Assembly (NCBI GenBank): GCA_027577415.1
Contig: JANBQS010000418.1
Location: forward strand, 1-18,509
Direction of reading: 5' to 3'
Origin: Coemansia sp. RSA 922
Lineage: Eukaryota > Kickxellomycota > Kickxellomycetes > Kickxellales > Kickxellaceae
DNA: 18,509 bases
Positions 10,056 through 18,401 of the stretch are shown here, piece after piece (within the stretch, counting starts at the first letter, position 1; each line of letters starts with the position of its first letter). The notes below the pieces were generated by a model. It saw nothing but the letters and a program-made list of their open reading frames with translations. It did not search any database and was not told the DNA's origin. The position numbers and the translations under genes are program-made.

Positions 10056-10184
10056 TTCTGTCGAGAGGGCGGAGAAAAGAAATATAATAATATTCCAGAA
10101 TAAAAAGTTATCTTTGAAGAATAAAAAAAAAGAGCAGAACCTAACCCGACAATAGTAGACCAATTTTTTTGGGTGTTTTATTTT

Positions 10185-11678
10185 TTACTGGCTGCCACTG
10201 GGCATACCGTGGCCATAGGGCTTGCGTAGAAGAGCGCTGCGATCAAAGGCGTTGCGGTTCTTGTGAGCCAAGATCTGGTAGCAAGTAGACGAGCCCTGTC
10301 TAGCGATGATAACAGACCAAGCCAAAAAGATCTCCCAAACGCGGAACCAGCGTTTTCCATAGCTCTTGACAATCTGGTCCTTATTCTTCATCCAGTTCTC
10401 GTACCAGCGACCCAAAGTAACCGAGTAATGAATGCCAATAGTCTCGACAGTACGAACCTCAAATCCAGCAGTCTCCAACTGACTAACGACCCAGTTTAGC
10501 GGGCACGAGGCATCAGCACCAGGGAACACGTACTTGGCCATAAACAGACCCCAGCTAAAGTCCTCATACTGCCAGGCACCACGGAGACCAGCGATCTGCA
10601 AGTAGAAGAGTCCGTCGTCCTCCAGCATATCGCGCACTTGCAAGAGGAATTCCTGGAACTTGCGCACACCAACGTGCTCGGCCATCTCGAGACAAGTAAT
10701 ACGGTTATAGCGAGGACGACGAGGAATGTCGCGGTAATCCATGCACAAAATACGAGCAGAATCACCAACACCCCATTCGGCAGCACGGTTGTTGCCAAAT
10801 GCCGTCTGGTTGCGACCCAAAGTAACACCGACAGACTCGGATCCGTAGTTCTTGGCAGCATAGGCAACGAGTGTTCCCCAGCCACATCCAATATCCAAAT
10901 GACGGTCACCAGGACGAATCTGAACTCTCTCACAAACATCACGCAACTTGTTATCCTGCAGCTCCTCCAACGACTCACGACGCTCAGAGTCGCCAACAAG
11001 TCCCGAAGTATAAATCATACGCTCGCCGAGGAAAGCAGCATAAAAGTCATCACCCCGGTCGTAGTGGTCGCGTACCTGAGTCTCGTCTTGTTTCTTGGAG
11101 TGCCAGATTAGCTCAGGAATCCACTGCAGAACAAAGAACTTGGCCACGCGCAAAGTGATAGGGAAGAACGCCCAGTCGTACCGTTTCTCGAAAATTGCCA
11201 GTGCGTCACCTTTTAGGTCAATGTCGCCGTCAAAGTAGCTCTCAAAAAATACCTCCATAGGGATCTTGCCTCCAGTGTACTTGGCCCGAAGTTCCTTGTC
11301 CAAGATCGTTATGTACGACTCGAGTGGCTCGTTAGGAAGTGCACAGATCTGCTCAGTAGGCGCGCTAACTATCCACGAGTGTACAACCAGGCTAAGTGCG
11401 CCGATAGGCAAGGCAAGGATAGCCGTCATGATAAAGTACGTGCTCAGAGATAGACACAACAGACGCTTCACTAGGTAGGGGATACCGGCGATCAGGCCAT
11501 AGAGGATGTATGAGTTGAACTCGCGAGCACCACCACACTCATAGGGAAGGTTGGGTGCGTAGATGGTCGGCGACGAAAAGGCACGAGCACGCTTACTGGT
11601 CCATGACACAGCTTGCTGCTTCAGAGAAGCGAGCAGATCACCAGAATGACCGTTGACAACGGGAGTATCCGTAGCCAT
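10185..11678 (-). CDS. MTS1: Sphingolipid C9-methyltransferase (CFA-synthase superfamily)
   Basis: The enzyme uses S-adenosylmethionine to add the C9 methyl branch to the sphingoid base of fungal glucosylceramide, at ER or Golgi membranes. The product has 497 residues, close to fungal homologues. Two membrane-spanning segments lie at about 56-105. The catalytic domain follows, with HYDRGDDFYAAFLGERMIYT, SAM-binding DIGCGWG (262-268), EMAEHVG, and a C-terminal IHYSVTLGRWYENW block characteristic of this subgroup rather than of bacterial cyclopropane synthases. The ATG at 11678 has G at -3 and G at +4. The frame opens further upstream to 11762, but that part reads a CT-rich leader. A CCCAT/CCCGT repeat lies 113-147 bp upstream. 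Saccharomyces lacks this gene, while most filamentous and early-branching fungi have it. Cyclopropane fatty-acid synthase is the alternative, judged less likely. Confidence 0.92.
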   Translation of the reverse strand: MATDTPVVNGHSGDLLASLKQQAVSWTSKRARAFSSPTIYAPNLPYECGGAREFNSYILYGLIAGIPYLVKRLLCLSLSTYFIMTAILALPIGALSLVVHSWIVSAPTEQICALPNEPLESYITILDKELRAKYTGGKIPMEVFFESYFDGDIDLKGDALAIFEKRYDWAFFPITLRVAKFFVLQWIPELIWHSKKQDETQVRDHYDRGDDFYAAFLGERMIYTSGLVGDSERRESLEELQDNKLRDVCERVQIRPGDRHLDIGCGWGTLVAYAAKNYGSESVGVTLGRNQTAFGNNRAAEWGVGDSARILCMDYRDIPRRPRYNRITCLEMAEHVGVRKFQEFLLQVRDMLEDDGLFYLQIAGLRGAWQYEDFSWGLFMAKYVFPGADASCPLNWVVSQLETAGFEVRTVETIGIHYSVTLGRWYENWMKNKDQIVKSYGKRWFRVWEIFLAWSVIIARQGSSTCYQILAHKNRNAFDRSALLRKPYGHGMPSGSQ

Positions 11679-11790
11679 GGCTAGCTGATAAAAAGCACAA
11701 GGAAAAAAAAAAGGTGGACGGGTATCTTGCTTGAAAAAGAAGGACGCTAAAGAGAAAGTCAATAAACCAAAAACTCAGCAACATTCCTCC

Positions 11791-11825
11791 CCCGTCCCAT
11801 CCCGTCCCATCCCATCCCATCCCCC
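11791..11825 (-). repeat. CCCRT pentanucleotide repeat; G-quadruplex motif on the minus strand
   Basis: Six pentamer units of CCCAT or CCCGT are followed by CCCCC. Read on the minus strand, the sense strand of the methyltransferase, this gives seven runs of three or more G separated by only two bases (AT or AC). That is a canonical short-loop G-quadruplex pattern. It lies 113-147 bp upstream of the likely start codon, so it is in the promoter or the 5' UTR. Confidence 0.85.
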
Positions 11826-11969
11826 AGCCTCTCTCGAAAAAAGTTTTCACCTCAAAAGCAGTCTTTTTTTGAGTAAACAATCGACTTCACATGTTGTTTG
11901 GCGGGCAATCCTCTACTGCCAAGAGCAGAAGAGGGAGAGGGATGTGTCGGCATCTAATTGGCAGTAAAA

Positions 11970-12827
11970 CTATCCAGTATTTGTATGCAGACCATTTTGG
12001 TCAACGTACGCGGTGTACAGTCCGGCTTTCTGACTACCAACCGGCGTAAACGTCACTCTACTCAACGCATTTCCATCAGCTCTACTGTCTATCAAGAAAG
12101 ACCGACTAACGACACTGGACCATCTTTGGATCATATGGTCGCGATACTCATTTCCAATCACGCGGCCATCCTCCTGCGAATCCAATACGGGCAGTAGCAA
12201 CAAGCTAGTCGCCACAGTCAGACATCCCAGCCGCCGATGCACCATCTGTAGCGTATCAACAAACAGCTGCTGAAGCCGAAAAAACGCCGTCGCTCGTTTA
12301 CTCCTAAGCCTCACATGCACTGATTCTTTGCGGTCAACCCAGTAATTACAACCCAGACCATCGAGCACTAACAGCCCAATAGATAAATCGTGTCGCTGTA
12401 CGTATTGGGGAAGCATAGCCAGTGTGGCGATTAGCGATTGCGTAGTGCTGGGCGTGAATATGTGCACGAGTCGTAGGGCTTCAGCAACCTGTTCGGTGGA
12501 TTTGACTCGGCTCTTTATGTGGTGTGCTAGTGTGTGGGCGCTGGCTTTGCCGTCAATGTCTATGAACAGAACGGACTGCCCATTCAGGGCTATGGTTGCG
12601 CATATGTGGTACGCCGTATGTGTCTTGCCACTGCCCGCCAGTCCCAGTAGCTCTAGCAAAGGACCACTGCTCTCGTCTGTCTCGTAGATCTCTCTGAGCG
12701 CATCGTCCAAGGCATCGACTCCAGTATACACAGTAGTATGTTTTGGCGGCGGTGGTGCAAGTCCAGCGACACTCCGAGCACTCTCACTCTTTATCTGCGC
12801 CAATAGTCGATCCAGTTCAGTAGTCAT
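11970..12827 (-). CDS. XRCC2: XRCC2-like RAD51 paralogue (homologous recombination)
   Basis: RAD51 paralogues help load RAD51 on resected DNA during homologous recombination; XRCC2 works in the BCDX2-type complex, and the fission yeast counterpart is Rlp1. The protein has 285 residues, matching XRCC2 (about 280). It shows a RecA-type ATPase core: Walker A GLAGSGKT (62-69) and Walker B LLVLD (152-156). The NYWVDRKESV segment right after Walker B (161-170) is the feature that points to XRCC2 rather than RAD51B/C/D, since XRCC2 has a similar YW-[IV]-DR motif. There is no N-terminal helix-hairpin-helix domain, as expected for XRCC2. The start ATG has A at -3. It shares a 147-bp divergent promoter with the plus-strand gene at 12975. 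The assignment to the RecA/RAD51 family is secure; the paralogue identity is likely. Confidence 0.8.
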   Translation of the reverse strand: MTTELDRLLAQIKSESARSVAGLAPPPPKHTTVYTGVDALDDALREIYETDESSGPLLELLGLAGSGKTHTAYHICATIALNGQSVLFIDIDGKASAHTLAHHIKSRVKSTEQVAEALRLVHIFTPSTTQSLIATLAMLPQYVQRHDLSIGLLVLDGLGCNYWVDRKESVHVRLRSKRATAFFRLQQLFVDTLQMVHRRLGCLTVATSLLLLPVLDSQEDGRVIGNEYRDHMIQRWSSVVSRSFLIDSRADGNALSRVTFTPVGSQKAGLYTAYVDQNGLHTNTG

Positions 12828-12974
12828 TCTAGAATAAATTCACAAGAAAAATAAATGTAAAGAAAGAGTCCGCAGCAATTATCAGTCTTCCACATCCTAC
12901 ATGATTTTCTTCTTCTTCTGCTCCACACACTAATTTGTTTCACCTTTTATGTAAATTATTTTATTTTTTTGTTC
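12828..12974. promoter_or_regulatory. Shared divergent promoter, XRCC2-like and orphan gene
   Basis: Only 147 bp separate the two divergent start codons, so both promoters must overlap or share elements. The segment is AT-rich, with a TTCTTCTTCTTCTGC pyrimidine tract around 12906-12921 and T-rich sequence directly before the plus-strand ATG. I see no unambiguous TATA box or named binding site. Confidence 0.55.
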
Positions 12975-15332
12975 ATGTCGCGAATTCTTTGGTTAACTGC
13001 CACCCATCGGCACACATTTCGATCCTCTTTCTCGAGAGCACACTTTAGCACACGCGATGCGCCAGTATCACGCCAGCCATCTCGACCCAGAGACACGGAC
13101 AGTTTAACAGCCCAGATCAACGAACTCGACAAACAAAGCATAGCCCTAGCCGACCCGCAATCGCCAGCAGCCAACGAGCAGCATACTCTAGACCTAATGT
13201 CGACATGCCACCAGCTACTCCTAAACAACATCACGACAATATCCAACACCGACACACTACGACTATGTCAAGTAGCAGACCGTCTGAGCCATCAAACCAT
13301 TCTATACCGAGACACCGTATCGTTATCGTCGGATTTCATTACCAGATACCTACAATTCTATGCATACCTAGGTCGCCCCGACATCACGCAGCAGGCGTTC
13401 AACAGAGTCAAACGTCGATGGCGACAACCATCAGCCGCCGTATACGGTGCCCAGCAGTTAGCGTTACTGAGATTCTCAGCAGACACAGGCTATTTGCTTA
13501 CCAAGACCACAGTACCAGGTGAATCCGCCAATGACCTAGCCCGTAAAATAAGTCACCGGCTGACCGCGCACTCAGTCACGCTAGTTATTCGCGATATAAT
13601 GCGGCACGAACAAAACACGCGGCTGTTAGTAAAGTCACTAGAGTACGGCTCCTATTTGGCGCTAGCCACGTTAGTAGCCAAATCAATGTGGATCGGCAAC
13701 AGTCTACTAATGCCCGGCGCCGCCATCCTACCCAAAGTCCTGGCGTCCAGCGTCACGCTTCTTGTGGCTGGTGCCTGTCTTCGTTGGACATTTCGTCGCT
13801 CAGTAATGGGCCTACTAACAGCACCAGCTATATCGCCTAGAGCCGCGAACCAGTCTTTGGCAGAGGTAGATTTACCTCAAAATATTGACGAGGAGGCTCG
13901 TAGGATCCTACGTCGCGCGTTCCCAGCCTCGCCATCAGACGACGCAATGCTAGATATCAACGAGATACTCTACTCTAACACCCTACACAAACCCAGGCTC
14001 TCGTGGAAACTTAAATTAGCCCTAGCGTGGAGCAGACTTGCTCGTAGACTCGCCATTGTCGAGCCTATGCTGACTGGTACCCACGATATGCATCAGCGAC
14101 TAGCAGCTATGTGGCTCCGCAACCTAGTCCAAATGCTCCCCGCAGCAGCCAACACGGAAGATAGACAAAGAGCAGCATCAGACGCATTGGATGAGTTTGT
14201 GGCATTCGCACACGCCAATTTCCACACCACGCCGTTATCACTATCGCGGTCCGAGATCACTATGCTATCAGCGTTTGCCGCCCAGGAAGTCAGCACCCAG
14301 TCACTCGCCAGCTATTTGCGTCTGGTTACCGCCGGCATCCTAGGTCTAGCACCCAGTAAGCAAGGACCGGTTCACTCAGCAGTGTTTAAGCCCGACGATA
14401 GTTTCAAGCACAGAGCCGGTGCCATAGTCCTAACATACATGGCTAGCATCCAGCAACTCTCTAAATCACCGACACACAAAGAGAAACTAATCGCCCTACT
14501 GACCGCCCTCCACACCAATTTGGAAATGCCAGTATCCGCCTCGCTCTACCGCGCAGCATTCGCTTCAGCAGCAGACCATTCACTAGACGATATAGCTCAT
14601 CGGCTAGCAGACTCGTTAGAGTCCCGATTCAAAGCCCAAGACCCGTTCGTACTACATATAATCCGAACACCCGCTCAATCAGTGGGATGGAAGAATATGC
14701 GTGACACCAAACCCCTACCAATAGTCCATTGTCTAGCGCCCTACCTAGCACGCGAGTCAGCCAGCCACCAAACCACACAACTAATTGACCGTTGGACACG
14801 CCTAGGTATGCTCAGCCCACTTGCCGCCATCCAGTGTCTATCCGCCGCACCTCCAACCCTAGCAGTGTCCTGGGCCACACTAGCCTGCACATATGCCAGC
14901 GACCCGCACACCGACGATCTAACATCTATTGCGCAGTCACTCGACCCCCTGCTCCAAGCAGCGCTCAAAATCAGCGATACCAAACATGCAACCAGCGTAC
15001 TAGCTGCATGGCACAAAGCTACAGACCATCAGCCCAAACTCAAAACCCTGGTCTCTGCTGACCTAAACTCGCAACTCGCTACAACCCAGGCCTCCCTGTC
15101 ATTGACCGCCACCACAGGGGCTTCAGAGTATGCACGGATGGCGCGAGATACCTTGGCCCATATGCATTGTCTGGGTCAGACTCCCACCCCCTTGGCTATC
15201 GATCGCGTGCGTCAGGCTGCTGCTCGCTCGGGAGTAGATGTTGCCAAAGTGCTGCGTCATTGGACACCTCACCGCACTAAAAAGCTCCACGATAATAAGG
15301 ATATCAGTGCGTTTGCAAAATCGCTATTCTAG
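12975..15332 (+). CDS. Mitochondrial helical-repeat protein of unknown function
   Basis: I do not recognise this 785-residue protein. The start is the ATG at 12975; a TTG two codons earlier opens the same frame. The first 27 residues are basic, lack acidic residues and end in RAHFSTRD, a good mitochondrial presequence with a plausible cleavage site. The rest is Ala/Leu-rich and almost entirely helical in appearance. A stretch at about 116-166 (LQFYAYLGRPDITQQAF onward) resembles a pentatricopeptide (PPR) helix pair, and further PPR/TPR-like pairs may lie at about 530-780. Two hydrophobic segments (about 223-243 and 250-269), followed by a basic cluster, suggest a membrane hairpin. Codon choice is visibly rich in A- and C-ending codons, including many CTA leucines, unlike the flanking genes. 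A membrane-tethered mitochondrial expression factor is one guess. The reading frame itself is certain to be coding. Confidence 0.8.
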   Translation: MSRILWLTATHRHTFRSSFSRAHFSTRDAPVSRQPSRPRDTDSLTAQINELDKQSIALADPQSPAANEQHTLDLMSTCHQLLLNNITTISNTDTLRLCQVADRLSHQTILYRDTVSLSSDFITRYLQFYAYLGRPDITQQAFNRVKRRWRQPSAAVYGAQQLALLRFSADTGYLLTKTTVPGESANDLARKISHRLTAHSVTLVIRDIMRHEQNTRLLVKSLEYGSYLALATLVAKSMWIGNSLLMPGAAILPKVLASSVTLLVAGACLRWTFRRSVMGLLTAPAISPRAANQSLAEVDLPQNIDEEARRILRRAFPASPSDDAMLDINEILYSNTLHKPRLSWKLKLALAWSRLARRLAIVEPMLTGTHDMHQRLAAMWLRNLVQMLPAAANTEDRQRAASDALDEFVAFAHANFHTTPLSLSRSEITMLSAFAAQEVSTQSLASYLRLVTAGILGLAPSKQGPVHSAVFKPDDSFKHRAGAIVLTYMASIQQLSKSPTHKEKLIALLTALHTNLEMPVSASLYRAAFASAADHSLDDIAHRLADSLESRFKAQDPFVLHIIRTPAQSVGWKNMRDTKPLPIVHCLAPYLARESASHQTTQLIDRWTRLGMLSPLAAIQCLSAAPPTLAVSWATLACTYASDPHTDDLTSIAQSLDPLLQAALKISDTKHATSVLAAWHKATDHQPKLKTLVSADLNSQLATTQASLSLTATTGASEYARMARDTLAHMHCLGQTPTPLAIDRVRQAAARSGVDVAKVLRHWTPHRTKKLHDNKDISAFAKSLF

Positions 15333-15554
15333 TAACAACATCAAAGTTCCTGTTTATACATACAAGAAAAGAGAAAAAGAAGACTAGCAGGTATTATATA
15401 AAAACACATGGAGTAAGTATAGAAGAAAAGAAAAAAAAGGAGAATTAAGTTGTAGTGATGGTGACGAGGAGATAAGGATAGTGGAGGGGGGCATGTGTAA
15501 ACATATTGTTGTTGCTTGACCATTTTTTGTTTAATAGTGTACACCTTTATTTCT

Positions 15555-17945
15555 TTACTCGTGGTGAGCAAATGGCGAGTGTCCGTGAGTCAGACTGAGC
15601 ACAGCCGACACATCGTCTACGCCCGTAAGATCAATAAGGAACGGAATGAGATCGCGCAGTTCTGTGTCCATCGGATCATTCAGCCACGTGCTGATACCAA
15701 TAGCGTTATTAGTGTGGAATGCGTAGCTAGCAGGCGAGTTGTCGATGATAATCGACTGGCTGACGTCGCGTCCAAGCCGCGACAGGTCCTTCACGTAGTT
15801 ACCGTTGTACAGGTTGCACGACTCGCGGAACAACCGATGATGAACGACTTTGCTCTTGTCCAGCAAATCCAATACCGGATCAGCGTACTACACAGAATAA
15901 CAAAATAAAAAAGTGGCGCCCACAGAAAGAAATTGGTAGCAAATATATGATTTAGTACACACAATTCAATACTCTGCTGTTTTGTTGTCGTTTTCACATT
16001 TTGGCGGCTGTGCAGCCCCCCTCCTGCCCAGATTCGGCACAAGAGAGATGGAGAGGATCTGTTCGCACAATAGCAAAACTTTTTACAGCATGGGAAAAAA
16101 GGAGCGGCATAGGCATGTGTAAACAATAACAACTGCCGACAGAGGATGACGAGCGAGTGTAGTGCACGGATGCAAATGACATGGGAAATACAAGCAGATA
16201 GAACTTACCATAGACAGTGACGCTGTAAACACGACAATTTCGTAGTACTGGCCCATGACGCGCATAAACTCGTCCACACCAGGCCGCTTGAGGACATAGA
16301 CATTGTGCTCCTGACCCTCGAGAATCACAGGTACCACATAGTCAGGGTGCTCCACCTCCCGGAACGAGCTGTGCACAAGCGTCTCGTCAAGATCCAGCAC
16401 CAGGCACTTTTTGCCCCGCAGTTGTGTCGACAGCGGCGGCAACAAGTACTGGTCAACGACATGGTTGACTAGGCGCTCGGACGACTCTGTGGCCACGTTG
16501 CCGGGCGGCGAAATGATCTCTACGCGCAACTCGTTCTCCTCCTCGCTATCCAAGTCATCGTCATCGACAATGCTCTCGGGATCGACAGAGCTAGTCTCTA
16601 GCGTGATCTTGCGCGGTAAGTGCTCGTAGGATGTCTCGTCGCCAAGATACATCTTGGACATCGAGTTGACTGGCGTTTCGCTGGGTGCGCCATGGCCGAG
16701 CTCTACTTGTTGCTGCGGATGGCCACCACTCACAGATGAAGCGGCCAAGTCGCCTATCGATGTTGGCGGAGTGCGGTATACCGAGTTGCCAAACGAGCTG
16801 ACGCCGGCATCCGTGTCAAAGTCAGAGTACGCCGAGTTGTAGGCAAAGTCGCTGGTGGGCGGCGATGTTGTCGATGGAGGCGGCAAGGGTGCATACCGCT
16901 GAGGTATGGCGCTAGTAGCCGAGTTGGCAGGTAATGTTTGGCGCACAGCGAATCCACCAACAAACCCTGAACCCGTCCCTGAGTAATCTTCGTTGTCAGC
17001 AGGAGTATATGCCGCGGGTATAGCGCTAGTTGCAGCCTGGTTCTGCTGCTGAGGAGGCATCGACCAGCCGATATCGCCGTTGCTGTCAGCATGCGGTAAT
17101 GGAACTTCGACCTTGGGCTCGTGACCAGGGACCGAGGTAGATTTAGAGCTAGCGCTTGAACGGTCGTCCAACGACTCTGCGCCAACAGCAGTGTCGGTAG
17201 CGCTATTGCGGCCCTGGACCGGGCGCTGGCGGTGTGCTGCCACATGAGGAGGCTGGCTCTCTGTTTGGTCCTGGCTAGCAGCAGAGCCATCGTCGCTGAT
17301 GGGCTGCGGGTGGCCTGAGCGGCGGGCATCGTTGCGCGTGCTGCCATAGGAAGTGCCGCGCCGGAATAGGGATACAGGCGTACAGCACGAAAAGAGCTGA
17401 GTGAGTAGGCCGGGCGGACGCTGTTGGTGGCGGAGCTCAGCAGAGTGTGCTCGATCAACGTCCATGCTATGGGCAGTGCGACTGCTGCGGCTGTGGCGCA
17501 TGTGGTTGGTATTGCGTGGGTCCCGTACAAGCTTTTTTGTGCGTTGGCGGGGCGACGATGGCAGTGACGAAATGGCTGCTCCGTCCTCGGACATGTGTCT
17601 ATGCGTGAGGGGGCTTGGCGAGGGAGCACCAGCAATGGCAGCAACACTGGTAGGGGACGCCGCAGTACTCGTTATTCCACGCACTCGGAACTCTGCAGCA
17701 CCCTTGTTCTGAATCGATACTGTAGGAGCTGTTACGCGACTATTGGGCGTAGACCGATGACCCGTGAAGGCTCCGGTTGAGACTGCTGTTGCTGTTGCTA
17801 CGTCTGTACCATGTGTTGGCAGGCCAACAGCGCCAACGTCGGCTGGCAGAGTGAGGATTCGGTCCTGGCGAGGTGACTTGCGGTTGGAGCTGTTTGCGCG
17901 CGACAATAGTGAATGGCCCCGCTCTACAAGCCAGTTGTGCAGCAT
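15555..17945 (-). CDS. PSR1: Psr1/SCP-type FCP1-domain protein phosphatase, two exons
   Basis: This family removes phosphate from Ser/Thr through an aspartyl-phosphate; yeast Psr1/2 act at the plasma membrane in salt and general stress responses. Exons are 17945-16209 and 15887-15555, giving 689 residues. The catalytic domain occupies about 510-680, with nucleophile motif [11 protein letters not shown] (Asp518, Asp520), [17 protein letters not shown] joined by splicing to [31 protein letters not shown] and IIIDNSP (625-631). Residues 1-450 are Ser/Thr/Gln/Pro-rich and look disordered. A LFSCCTP motif (Cys187-188) lies inside this region and resembles the cysteine anchor that Psr1 carries at its N-terminus. 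An acidic stretch ([12 protein letters not shown]) lies at about 458-472. The ATG at 17945 is the first in frame but has T at -3; Met161 is an alternative start. Convergent with the orphan gene. Confidence 0.9.
15888..16208 (-). other. Intron of the Psr1-like phosphatase (321 nt)
   Basis: On the minus strand the donor is ATG|GTAAGT and the acceptor is GTGTAG|TACG, phase 0. Removal restores the family block [16 protein letters not shown] with nothing missing. A TACTAAA branch-like site lies about 64 bases before the acceptor, farther than in the two transporter introns. Retention would truncate the protein at 620 residues (stop at 16083), before the IIIDNSP motif. Confidence 0.9.
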
Positions 17946-18401
17946 GCAAGGGACAGCAGTGGTAATAGCGGCAAGAGAGAGTGGGGAAGAGTTGCGCGCG
18001 CAAAACAGACACTGATTATTAGTAAATATATGAAGGGACGAAAAAAAAAGAGGGGTCCTGGAGAAAAGAAAAAAAATAGAGAAGGGGAGGGAAAAGGGAA
18101 AAGAGAGAGGTTGGGCTCTGCAGCTGGAGAACAGGAGCTGGAAATTTTTTTCGGCCCCTCTTCCCTAGATAAAAAAGGACCTGCTTTGACCCAGTTTTAT
18201 CGTGCAAAGTAGCCAGACAAAAGGAGGCGAGAAAGAGTCCCAGCCTAAGAGCAGAATAGGAACAAGGCGCAAAGAACCAGAAGCCAGAGGACGAGCAGCA
18301 AAGAAAAAATAAACGCCGCCACAGACAACAGCAGCAGAAAGGCAGGCCGGGAAACGGGGGAGGAAGGCCGAGCTTCTAAAAAAATCAAAACAACAACAAA
18401 T
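17946..18401. other. Phosphatase 5' region; purine-rich tract on the plus strand
   Basis: This 456-bp stretch has no recognised gene. Bases 18041-18113 are almost pure purine on the plus strand (pyrimidine on the phosphatase sense strand), including 33 uninterrupted purines at 18078-18110 and the mirror GAAAAGGGAAAAG. Bases about 18220-18380 remain purine-biased. CT-rich sense-strand leaders are common before genes in this window, so this fits a promoter or 5' UTR. Minus-strand frames across 18165-18505 are low-complexity and probably not coding. Confidence 0.55.

Noticed and set aside
10056..10163. In-frame N-terminal extension of CLYBL from the ATG at 10163
   Set aside because: Phe-rich translation of an AT/T-rich leader; the ATG at 10055 has a better context and gives a normal presequence and length.
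10496..11111. Long alternate frames on both strands inside the methyltransferase gene
   Set aside because: They are shadows of the conserved catalytic domain; their translations are Ser/Thr/Arg-rich without motifs.
11679..11762. In-frame extension of the sphingolipid methyltransferase to 11762
   Set aside because: Low-complexity Phe/Pro stretch read from the leader; the ATG at 11678 has a strong context and matches family length.
15341..15571. 76-codon minus-strand frame beyond the phosphatase stop
   Set aside because: Low-complexity Phe/Tyr/Leu translation of the AT-rich shared 3' flank between convergent genes.
16754..17647. 297-codon second minus-strand frame overlapping the phosphatase N-terminus
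   Set aside because: It overlaps the Ser/Gln/Pro-rich part of the phosphatase in another frame. GC-biased low-complexity coding DNA often leaves alternate frames open, and nothing links it to a known protein.
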